From Holophagales bacterium (GTDB taxonomy: Bacteria > Acidobacteriota > Thermoanaerobaculia > Multivoradales > Multivoraceae), in assembly GCA_009837885.1 (NCBI GenBank), contig VXSP01000028.1, positions 22,243 to 72,573 of the forward strand: a stretch of DNA of 50,331 nucleotides, read 5' to 3'. This document shows positions 44,103 to 50,331 of the stretch, piece by piece. The translations under genes and the position numbers were made by a program. Under the pieces are notes generated by a model. The model ran no database searches and was not told the origin of the DNA. It saw only the letters and a list, made by a program, of their open reading frames with translations. How positions within the stretch are numbered: the first letter of the stretch is position 1; each line of letters starts with the position of its first letter.

Positions 44103-44911
44103 CTGCTTGCTCCTGTCTGAATGCGGATCGGGTAGCGCCGGCCGAGGTACTCCTTGACGGCGCCCACGGAGTACGTCTCCTGGTGGAAGATCGAGGCGGC
44201 GAGGACCGCGGCGGCGCCCGTTTCCAGGGCGTCGGCGAGATGCTCCAGGGTGCCGGCGCCACCCGAGGCGATCACCGGCACCGGCGACAGCGCGGACGCC
44301 CGCCGCAACAGTTCCAGGTCGTAACCCTCCTTCGTGCCGTCGCTGTCGATGCTGGTGAGCAGGATCTCTCCAGCGCCGCGCTCGATCCCCTCCTCGATCC
44401 ACTCCAGCGCGTCGAGTCCGGTCGGCGTGCGGCCGCCGTGGGTGACGACTTCCCAGACCGGGCCGTTGCCAGCCGTGCCGTCGTCGCGGCGTTTGGCGTC
44501 AACCGAGAGCACGACGCACTGACTGCCGAAGCGCTCGGCAAGACGGGTGAGCAGTTCCGGCTCGGCAACCGCGGCCGTGTTGATCCCCAGCTTGTCGGCG
44601 CCGGCGAGAAGCAGGTTGCGGCCGTCGTCGACGCTGCGTACGCCGCCGCCGACGCTGAGCGGAATGAACACCTGCTCGGCGGTGCGGCGCACCCAGTCGA
44701 GGTCCGTGTCCCTGCGCTCGGGCGCCGCGGTGATGTCGAGGAAGACGATCTCGTCGGCGCCCTCCGCCGCATAGCGCGCAGCGGCCTCCGTCGGGTCGCC
44801 ATGGTCGGTGAGGTTCTTGAACTGCACCCCCTTGACGACCCGACCGGCGGCCACATCCAGGCAGGGGATGATGCGCCGGGTGAGGCCGGTCGGCTCGATC
44901 GTGGCTCTCAT
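44099..44911 (-). CDS. hisF: Imidazole glycerol phosphate synthase cyclase subunit
   Basis: A 270-residue TIM barrel. The general acid/base Asp residues are in [15 protein letters not shown] and [11 protein letters not shown], and [29 protein letters not shown] and [12 protein letters not shown] are diagnostic. It closes the imidazole ring with ammonia from HisH. Slightly longer than usual (about 252-258) from an N-terminal eight residues. Overlaps hisA and hisIE by four bases. Confidence 0.95.
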   Translation of the reverse strand: MRATIEPTGLTRRIIPCLDVAAGRVVKGVQFKNLTDHGDPTEAAARYAAEGADEIVFLDITAAPERRDTDLDWVRRTAEQVFIPLSVGGGVRSVDDGRNLLLAGADKLGINTAAVAEPELLTRLAERFGSQCVVLSVDAKRRDDGTAGNGPVWEVVTHGGRTPTGLDALEWIEEGIERGAGEILLTSIDSDGTKEGYDLELLRRASALSPVPVIASGGAGTLEHLADALETGAAAVLAASIFHQETYSVGAVKEYLGRRYPIRIQTGASR

Positions 44912-45717
44912 CCCGCGCTCCCGCAGGCTTCGATCGCCTCGTCCAGACCGAGCGAGCCGTCGTAGAGAGCCCGACCGACAATCGCGGCTTCGATCTCCGG
45001 CCGTCGCGCCGCGGCTTCCAGATCCTCGGCCGAGCGCACGCCGCCCGAGAGGATCGCCGGCGCGCCGGCAAGGTCGCCGATCCGGCAGGCCAGGTCGATG
45101 TTCGGGCCCTGCATCATCCCGTCGCGCGAGATGTCGGTGACCAGGACCGCGGCGACCGGCAGGTCCGCGAGTTGGGCGCAGAGCGCCGCCGGCGACCGGT
45201 CGGCCGACTCGGTCCAGCCGGCGAGCCGGACCTCGCCGCCGTCGATGTCGAGCGCGGCCACCATGCGTGCCGGGTACCGCCGGCAGAGATCGGCGAACAC
45301 GTCGAAGTCGCGCACGATGAGCGAGGTCACGACGGCCCGCTCGCAGCCGGCGGCGAAGGCCCACTCGACCGCCTCGCGGTCGCGCAGGCCGCCGCCGAGC
45401 TGGATGCGGGGACGGCCGTCCTCCGAAACCGTGCGGCGCGACCCCGCGCCACACGCGAAACGGTCCGTGCGTCCGTCCACGGGCCCACGGATGGCCTCCG
45501 CCGCCTGGCGCGCGAGTTCCTCAACGACGCCGCGCTGCGGCGGGCCGCCGAACGCCGCGTCCAGGTCGACGACGTGGATGCGGGCAACACCGGCTTCGCG
45601 GTAACGGCGGAGCGCGCGCGACGGATCGGCGTCGAAGACCGTCCGCCGTCCGTCGTCGCCGCGCTCGAGGCGGACGACCTGGCCGTCGCGAAGATCAATC
45701 GCCGGCAGCAGTTGCAC
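44908..45717 (-). CDS. hisA: Phosphoribosylformimino-AICAR-phosphate isomerase, with an inserted segment
   Basis: A 269-residue TIM barrel. [19 protein letters not shown] (catalytic Asp), [36 protein letters not shown] (second catalytic Asp) and AILSGGVRS are diagnostic. Between EAIRG and PRIQLGGG lies an extra stretch of about 22 residues (79-101) absent from normal HisA; its DNA folds into an 11-base-pair hairpin. GTG at 45717 is chosen: AAGGAGG (45723-45729) lies five bases upstream. ATG at 45738 would place that site inside the gene. It overlaps hisH by 23 bases. Confidence 0.93.
   Translation of the reverse strand: MQLLPAIDLRDGQVVRLERGDDGRRTVFDADPSRALRRYREAGVARIHVVDLDAAFGGPPQRGVVEELARQAAEAIRGPVDGRTDRFACGAGSRRTVSEDGRPRIQLGGGLRDREAVEWAFAAGCERAVVTSLIVRDFDVFADLCRRYPARMVAALDIDGGEVRLAGWTESADRSPAALCAQLADLPVAAVLVTDISRDGMMQGPNIDLACRIGDLAGAPAILSGGVRSAEDLEAAARRPEIEAAIVGRALYDGSLGLDEAIEACGSAG
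45423..45461 (-). repeat. Palindromic insertion inside hisA
   Basis: CGTGCGGCGCG at 45430-45440 and CGCGCCACACG at 45445-45455 pair with one mismatch around a four-base loop. CGAAAC occurs directly on both sides (45424-45429 and 45456-45461), perhaps a target duplication. It encodes the middle of the extra segment in HisA without breaking the frame. Confidence 0.65.
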
Positions 45718-46426
45718 CGTTGCCTCCTTCGAGTTCATGGGCCCAGGCCAGGTAGTTGCGCAGTAGCCGCAGGCCGGCGGCGCCGCTCTTCTCGGGATGG
45801 AACTGGGTACCCGCGACCCGTCCGTGACCGGTGATCGCGGGAAAACTCCGTCCGTGCCGGCAGCGTCCCAGCACCGACTCCTCCGGCACGCCCTCCGGCG
45901 CGAACGAGTGGACGAAGTAGTAGTGGTCGTCATCGGTGCTGCCCTCGAGCAGGGGATGGTCCGCGACACCGAAGACCCGGTTCCAGCCGATGTGGGGCAG
46001 AGGCACGCCGCCCGGCAGCTCGGTGACCCGCCCGCCAAGCAGGGCAAGACCGTCCGTCGTCCCGAACTCCTCGCTGCTGTCGAACAGGAGCTGGTAGCCG
46101 ATGCATATGCCGAGCAGCGTGGCGCCGTCGTCGAGGGCGGCGCGCATGGCCTCCTCGGGCGCGCCGCGCAGGACCTCCCGCGGCGGCCGGAAGGCGCCGA
46201 CGCCCGGCAGCACCAGGCAGCGGGAGGCACGAATCGTCGCCGGATCGCAGGTGATCTCGACCTCGGCGCCCAGGTGCCGGAGCGCCCGCACCAGGTTGCC
46301 GATGTTGCCGACCCCGGCGTCGATTACCGTCGCGCCGACCCTTGAACTCGCAAGCGGCGCAGTCGCGGGAGCGCGACGGATGCGGGCAGGATGCCCGCGT
46401 TCCCGGGATGTCGCTGCACCGGTCAT
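45695..46426 (-). CDS. hisH: Imidazole glycerol phosphate synthase glutamine amidotransferase subunit
   Basis: A 243-residue class I amidotransferase: TVIDAGVGNIGNLVRALRH, nucleophile Cys in LLGICIGYQLLF, LPHIGWNRVF and the His-Glu pair in TQFHPEKSG. Normal HisH begins just before VIDAG; here about 35 residues precede it (TGAATSRERGHPARIRRA...), encoded partly by a palindromic repeat. The ATG at 46426 overlaps the hisB stop as ATGA, so this start is likely real, though an internal start nearer the core cannot be ruled out. Confidence 0.93.
   Translation of the reverse strand: MTGAATSRERGHPARIRRAPATAPLASSRVGATVIDAGVGNIGNLVRALRHLGAEVEITCDPATIRASRCLVLPGVGAFRPPREVLRGAPEEAMRAALDDGATLLGICIGYQLLFDSSEEFGTTDGLALLGGRVTELPGGVPLPHIGWNRVFGVADHPLLEGSTDDDHYYFVHSFAPEGVPEESVLGRCRHGRSFPAITGHGRVAGTQFHPEKSGAAGLRLLRNYLAWAHELEGGNGATAAGD
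46381..46407 (-). repeat. Palindromic repeat (second family) in the hisH 5' end
   Basis: GCGGGCA, GGA, TGCCCGC (46382-46398) is a perfect seven-base-pair palindrome with a three-base centre, followed by GTTCCCGGG. It encodes RERGHPARI, a peptide commonly seen when such repeats are translated. A related stretch GCCCGCGTTTCCGG lies in trpC near 40273. Confidence 0.6.
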
Positions 46427-47025
46427 GCCGTCAGGCTCCCCTTCGTGCTCGGCACCTCGGCGGCCGAGCCGGCTCGCAGCGACACCGCGTCGCGCAAGGC
46501 GAGAGCCACCGCCTTGAAGGCGGCCTCGGCCACGTGGTGCGGATTGCGGCCGCAGAGCACGTCCAGGTGCAGGGTCAGCCGGCCGCGGTCGGCGAAGGCG
46601 CCGAAGAAGTCGCCGACCAGGGTGAGCGGGAACTCGGTCGTGACCCACGCGTGCTCCAGTTCGGCAGGCAACCGAAAATGGAAGGAACCGCGGCCCGAGA
46701 GGTCAACCACGGCGCGCGCCAGCGCCTCGTCGAGCGGCGCGAAGGCGTGTGCGAAGCGGCGCACGCCGGCGCGGTCGCCGAGCGCCTCGCGTAGAGCGTC
46801 GCCGAGCACGATCCCGGTGTCCTCCACCGTGTGGTGGAGGTCGATGTCCGTGTCGCCGCGGGCCTTGAGGTCGAGCCCCAGACCGCCGTGGCGGGACAGG
46901 GCGTCCAGCATGTGCGAGAAGAAACCGTTCGGCACATCGAGCCGACGGTCGCCTCCGTCGAGCGACAGCTCAACGCGGATCTCTGTTTCGGACGTCTTCC
47001 GGTCGATCGACGCTGTTCTCATCAT
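46423..47025 (-). CDS. hisB: Imidazoleglycerol-phosphate dehydratase
   Basis: A 200-residue dehydratase with the metal-binding motifs in duplicate: FFSHMLDALSRHGG and DLHHTVEDTGI in the first half, ELEHAWV and CGRNPHHVAEAAFKAVA in the second. A monofunctional enzyme, not the bifunctional enterobacterial form with a phosphatase. Four-base overlaps with hisC and hisH. Confidence 0.94.
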   Translation of the reverse strand: MMRTASIDRKTSETEIRVELSLDGGDRRLDVPNGFFSHMLDALSRHGGLGLDLKARGDTDIDLHHTVEDTGIVLGDALREALGDRAGVRRFAHAFAPLDEALARAVVDLSGRGSFHFRLPAELEHAWVTTEFPLTLVGDFFGAFADRGRLTLHLDVLCGRNPHHVAEAAFKAVALALRDAVSLRAGSAAEVPSTKGSLTA

Positions 47026-48155
47026 CTACCTCCCGCTCCTGGAGCCTCCGCGGCAGACACTGGGTGCGCCGGCGTGTCATCCGTCGCCAGGATCCCGTCC
47101 AGGGCGCGCCGGGTCGCGCGCAGCGCCGGACCGCCGCCTACCCCGATCCGCATGCAGTTGGCGAGCCCCGGGTAGCGGCTCACGTCCCGGACCAGCACGC
47201 CGGCCGCCGCCAGACCGTCGCGGATCCCGGTACAGCGGGGGTGGCGCGCGAGCAGGAAGTTCGCTTCCGAGTCGAAGACTTCGAAGCCGAACTCCCGGAG
47301 CATGGCCGCCCACTGCTCCCGGCGCGCTCGAACGACCGCGACCCGGCGCGGGAAACGTCCGGCGTGTTCCAGCGCCACCTCGCCGATCGCGGCCGCGGCG
47401 TGGCCGACGTTGTAAGCCAGCTTGACCTTGATCAACTGAGCGACGAGTTCCGGCGCGGCGAGCAGGTAGCCGAGCCGGATGCCGCCCAGGGACCAGGCCT
47501 TGGACAGGGTCCGGAACAGAATGACGTTCGGGTTCGCGCGCACCAGCGGCCGGTAGTCGTGGCGGCAGAACTCGCCGTAGGCGTTGTCGAGCAGAAGGGC
47601 CGCTTCGAGGGACCGCGCCAGGCGCTCCACGGCTTCGGGATCCGCCGCCGCGCCGGTCGGGTTGTTCGGCGTGCACAGGAGCACCGGCCGCCGCGGGTCG
47701 CGGTCGACTTCGGCCTGGAGCTCGTCCATCTGCAGGCCCAGATCACGCGCCGGTTCCAGGTGCCGCGGCACGCCGGCGGCGCGCCCGACGAAGGTCCTGT
47801 AGGGGCTGAAGCTCGGATCGCAGATGAGCACCTCCCGGCCCGGGCGGACGACCCCCTCGAGCACGGTCGTGATCAGTTCGCCGGAACCGTTGCCGACCAG
47901 GACGCCCTCCATGGACCACTCGTGCAGGTCGCCGATCAGCCGGCGCAGCCGGTCGGCGTGAAAGTCCGGGTACTCCGACCAGGCCCGCTCGGCCAGCCGG
48001 GCCAGCGCCTCCCGCTTGAGCGACCTCGGCAGGTCCCAGGGCGCCTCGTTCTGGTCGAGCTTGTAGCGGGCCTCGACCTGGTGCAGCGAGTAGAGCGACA
48101 GGTCGCGCACCTCCGGCCGCACCAGGGCCGCCGCCCGCTCGGCGGGACCGCTCAT
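47022..48155 (-). CDS. hisC: Histidinol-phosphate aminotransferase
   Basis: A 377-residue class I/II PLP aminotransferase. YKLDQNEAPWDLP, VLVGNGSGELI, CTPNNPTGAAADP, DNAYGEF and the PLP lysine in LSKAWSLGGIRLGYL are diagnostic. The final residues (DDTPAHPVSAAEAPGAGG) are encoded by a copy of the dispersed palindromic repeat, so the normal C-terminus has been replaced or extended. Four-base overlaps with hisD and hisB. Confidence 0.93.
   Translation of the reverse strand: MSGPAERAAALVRPEVRDLSLYSLHQVEARYKLDQNEAPWDLPRSLKREALARLAERAWSEYPDFHADRLRRLIGDLHEWSMEGVLVGNGSGELITTVLEGVVRPGREVLICDPSFSPYRTFVGRAAGVPRHLEPARDLGLQMDELQAEVDRDPRRPVLLCTPNNPTGAAADPEAVERLARSLEAALLLDNAYGEFCRHDYRPLVRANPNVILFRTLSKAWSLGGIRLGYLLAAPELVAQLIKVKLAYNVGHAAAAIGEVALEHAGRFPRRVAVVRARREQWAAMLREFGFEVFDSEANFLLARHPRCTGIRDGLAAAGVLVRDVSRYPGLANCMRIGVGGGPALRATRRALDGILATDDTPAHPVSAAEAPGAGGR
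47058..47080 (-). repeat. Dispersed palindromic repeat copy inside the hisC 3' end
   Basis: CACTGGGTGCGCCGGCGT (47058-47075) matches the corresponding 18 bases of the repeat at 67-104 exactly, followed by CATCCG after a short internal loss. It codes for TPAHPVSA of HisC. Confidence 0.6.
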
Positions 48156-49576
48156 CGCCTGGTCTCCCGGCCGTCGGACCCGCGACGCAGCGCGGCCGCC
48201 GCGGCATGGGCGGACAGACCTTCCGTCGTCGCCAGCGTCTCGGCGGCGCCGGCCCAGGCCGCCGCGGCCTCGGCGGAGAACCGGACGGTGTGGCTTCGCC
48301 GCAGGAAGTCGTCGGTGCCGAGGCCGGAAGCAAAGCGCGCGCTGCCGCCCGTGGGCAGCACGTGGCTGGGACCGGCGACGTAGTCACCGAACACGACCGG
48401 GGAGGACGCGCCGACGAACACCGCACCGACGTTGCGGACCTCGCCGGCCCGGCCCTCGGCCGCCTCGCCCATCAACTGCAGATGCTCCGGGGCGATGCGC
48501 TCGGCGAGAGCGATCGCCTCGTCCAGGTCGGCGGCGACGAAGGCCGCGCCGTACCGGTCGAGGGCCGCCACGGCCGTCTCGGCGGTCGGCAGGTCCGCGA
48601 GCCGCGAGTCGACCTCACGGCCGACGCTCTCCGCGAGTTCGGCGGAGTCGGTGACCAGGACCGCGACCGCCAGCGGATCGTGTTCCGCCTGCGCCAGCAG
48701 GTCGGCGGCGACGCACTCAGCCGGAGCGCCGGCGGTGGCGACGATGACGACCTCGGACGGCCCGGCGTCCCGGTCGACGCCGACATCCGACGCGACGTGC
48801 TGCTTGGCCGCTGCCACCCAGGCGTTGCCCGGGCCCGCGATCAGATCGACCGGGCGGATCGACTCGGTGCCGTAGGCCAGCGCCGCGACCGCGTGGGCCC
48901 CGCCCATGCCCCACACCTCGTCCACTCCGGCGAGATCCAGGACGTGCCGAAGCACCGGGCTGTCCCGGTACGCCTGGGGCGGCGTGGCGACGACGATCTC
49001 CTCAACGCCGGCGAGCCGGGCCGGCACGGCGGTCATCAACACGGTCGACGGGTAGGGGAAGCGGCCGCCCGGCACGTAGAGGCCGACTCGGCGAATGGCG
49101 ATGCGACGCTCCTCGATCCGCACGCCGCCCCGGTCGACTCGCTCGACGCCGGGTCCGCGCAGCAGTGCGCGGTGATACGCCTCGATCGCGCCCTGGGCGC
49201 GCTCGATGGCGTCGAGGACCGGCGGCTCGACCTCATCGACGGCTGAAACGGAGCCGGGCCGCGGCCGGCGCCCTTCTTTCCCCAGGTCAAGAGACCCGGG
49301 GCCACTCGCTTTCGGCGGCAGCGGGTCAGACGACCCGCGCACCGACAGGCGGAGCTGACCCGTTGTCCCTGCCTCGTAGCCGTCGAAGCGCCGCACCGCC
49401 TCGAGCAGGGCTGCGTCGCCGCCGGCGCGGACCCGGTCCACGATCTCCGCTGCCGCCTGGCGGATCTCCGCGGCGATGCCGCCGCGACCCCGCCGGTCGA
49501 GGAGTTCCAGGCGTTCCCGTCCGGCGGAACTCCCGGCGTCGAGGAGTCGAAGCGCGCCGCCGCCGGCCTCAGCCAT
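48152..49576 (-). CDS. hisD: Histidinol dehydrogenase, with an inserted segment
   Basis: A 474-residue zinc enzyme that oxidises histidinol to histidine in two NAD-linked steps. RRVGLYVPGGRFPYPSTVLM, GMGGAHAVAALAYGTES, AGPGNAWVAAAKQHV, LLAQAEHDPLAVAVL and GDYVAGPSHVLPTGG hold the substrate and zinc residues. Length is about 30-40 above normal because of an insertion at residues 70-108 (rich in Gly, Pro and Ser) between FDGYEAG and VDEVEPPVL, encoded by DNA with hairpins. Overlaps hisG by eight bases and hisC by four. Confidence 0.93.
   Translation of the reverse strand: MAEAGGGALRLLDAGSSAGRERLELLDRRGRGGIAAEIRQAAAEIVDRVRAGGDAALLEAVRRFDGYEAGTTGQLRLSVRGSSDPLPPKASGPGSLDLGKEGRRPRPGSVSAVDEVEPPVLDAIERAQGAIEAYHRALLRGPGVERVDRGGVRIEERRIAIRRVGLYVPGGRFPYPSTVLMTAVPARLAGVEEIVVATPPQAYRDSPVLRHVLDLAGVDEVWGMGGAHAVAALAYGTESIRPVDLIAGPGNAWVAAAKQHVASDVGVDRDAGPSEVVIVATAGAPAECVAADLLAQAEHDPLAVAVLVTDSAELAESVGREVDSRLADLPTAETAVAALDRYGAAFVAADLDEAIALAERIAPEHLQLMGEAAEGRAGEVRNVGAVFVGASSPVVFGDYVAGPSHVLPTGGSARFASGLGTDDFLRRSHTVRFSAEAAAAWAGAAETLATTEGLSAHAAAAALRRGSDGRETRR
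49253..49372 (-). repeat. Palindromic insertion inside hisD
   Basis: GCGGGTC, AGAC, GACCCGC at 49321-49338 is a perfect seven-base-pair hairpin. A second hairpin at 49281-49300 pairs CCCAGGTC with GACCCGGG (one mismatch) around AAGA. GGGTCAG at 49323-49329 also pairs with CTGACCC at 49355-49361. The segment keeps the hisD frame and has no counterpart in ordinary HisD, so it is read as an inserted mobile palindrome. Confidence 0.65.
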
Positions 49577-50207
49577 CGCCGGTCTCCGTCTCTTCGAGCG
49601 CGCCGAGCAGCCCGCTCAGCCGCCGGCGGTGGGCGTGGAACGACGCCCGATTGACGACGAAGGTCGGGGCCACTGCCGCCAGCACCTCGACTTCGTGCAG
49701 GTCGTGGGCCCGGAGCGTGCCGCCGGTCTGAACGATGTCCACCGCCACGTCGGTCAGATCGAGCAGCGGTCCAAGCTCGATCGAGCTGGTGAGGTGGATC
49801 ACCTCGACATGGAAGTTCCGTGCGGCGAGCAGGCGTCCCGCCCACGCCGGATAGCGGGTCGCCGCCCGGAGCTGGCCGCTCCGCTTCGGCAGTTCGGGAG
49901 TCTCTGCGATCAGCGACAGGCGGCTCCTGCCGTCCTTCAACTGGAGCGGCCGGAAGACGTCGGGCTCGGTCTCCTCGAGCACGTCCGAGCCGACGATCGC
50001 GCAGTCGACGATCCCGTGCTCGACGTAGAGCGGCAGGTCCCAATCCTTGAGCAGCAGCACCTCGACCGGAGTCCCCAGCAGGTCCTGGTCGGGAAACCGC
50101 TGGCGCAGCCGCGAGGAATCGAGACCGTCGAGATTCAGTCCCGCGGCCGCGAGGGCGGCGCGCGCGGGGCCCAGGTTCCGTCCCTTGGGCAGGCCGAACG
50201 TGATCAT
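49569..50207 (-). CDS. hisG: ATP phosphoribosyltransferase, short form
   Basis: A 212-residue short-type HisG, the first enzyme of histidine synthesis. ITFGLPKGRNLGP starts it and DIVQTGGTLRAHDL is the PRPP-binding loop. The C-terminal regulatory domain of the long form is missing, so it needs HisZ; a HisZ-like gene end lies directly upstream. Feedback control by histidine would act through HisZ. ATG at 50207. Confidence 0.93.
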   Translation of the reverse strand: MITFGLPKGRNLGPARAALAAAGLNLDGLDSSRLRQRFPDQDLLGTPVEVLLLKDWDLPLYVEHGIVDCAIVGSDVLEETEPDVFRPLQLKDGRSRLSLIAETPELPKRSGQLRAATRYPAWAGRLLAARNFHVEVIHLTSSIELGPLLDLTDVAVDIVQTGGTLRAHDLHEVEVLAAVAPTFVVNRASFHAHRRRLSGLLGALEETETGDG

Positions 50208-50262
50208 GTGGCCAGGCCGGGTGTGATGGGCAGGACGAACGGGATGGGCAAACCAGACGTGA

Positions 50263-50331
50263 TCATGAACGCGCCTCCGCGACGCCGAGTTCCAGCAGCA
50301 GGTCGAGACCGAGCGAGAAGCCCACCGCCGA
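50263..50331 (-). CDS. hisZ: ATP phosphoribosyltransferase regulatory subunit HisZ, C-terminal end (partial)
   Basis: The frame enters from the right edge and stops at 50263-50265. The visible 22 residues include AVGFSLGLDLLLEL, matching the last helix of HisZ and histidyl-tRNA synthetase (GFxLGLDRLL), with the Arg replaced as in the non-catalytic HisZ. Its position before short-form hisG supports HisZ over HisS. The 55-base gap to hisG holds ACGTGATCATG twice (once at each gene border). Confidence 0.65.
   Translation of the reverse strand, partial: SAVGFSLGLDLLLELGVAEARS

Noticed and set aside
43453..44262. Upstream extension of the trpE frame
   Set aside because: Runs in a second frame of hisIE; Arg/Gly-rich, and TrpE homology begins at ATG 43452.

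Overview
The window is a GC-rich bacterial chromosome segment. Two tandem secreted proteins of the VWFA-related acidobacterial type, signal peptides, a lipoprotein and an outer-membrane beta-barrel gene point to a diderm close to Acidobacteriota. That placement is an inference from gene content; no rRNA, tRNA or CRISPR array was seen.

Layout. (1) 1-2639: the end of an unknown gene, a GPP34-family gene, a SAM methyltransferase and an outer-membrane beta-barrel gene. (2) 2640-17755: a roughly 15 kb genomic island, visibly less GC-rich in places than its surroundings. It carries a PD-(D/E)XK nuclease-like gene, a leftward run of DGQHR protein, PLD-like nuclease, GHKL ATPase, SF2 helicase and cysteine desulfurase, a rightward run of DUF4007 protein, giant ATPase and PAPS-reductase-family protein, a small membrane protein and a VapBC-like toxin-antitoxin pair. 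The desulfurase, DUF4007, ATPase and PAPS-reductase set matches an SspABCD-type single-strand DNA phosphorothioation system; the other leftward genes are the candidate effector module. (3) 17763-17862: a second, 92% identical copy of the last 100 bases of the beta-barrel gene, so the island lies between direct repeats of one gene's 3' end. (4) 17895-22269: an operon of four paralogous membrane proteins with an alpha/beta hydrolase and an RDD protein. (5) 22306-24612: a PQQ-type beta-propeller protein, a lipoprotein and ArfB. (6) 24738-31918: a leftward operon of ECF sigma factor, large FecR-domain membrane protein and two ABC-2 exporter ATPase/permease pairs. (7) 32024-36669: an EamA transporter and the two VWFA-related proteins. 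(8) 36766-50331: one leftward his-trp supra-operon, hisZ-G-D-C-B-H-A-F-IE followed directly by trpE-G-D-C-F-B-A, almost every junction overlapping by a few bases.

How it works together. In the island, the desulfurase would deliver sulfur to the PAPS-reductase-like protein, the DUF4007 protein would nick and the large ATPase would drive sulfur insertion into the DNA backbone; the helicase, GHKL ATPase, PLD nuclease and DGQHR protein would act on unmodified invaders or control expression. The two operons diverge from a 98-base region with a sigma70-like promoter and two related inverted repeats.

A second theme is small palindromic DNA repeats that have entered coding sequence: in-frame insertions in hisD and hisA, a repeat-encoded HisH N-terminus and HisC C-terminus, and a 7-residue tandem repeat in TrpF. 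None of these repeats was noticed inside the island.
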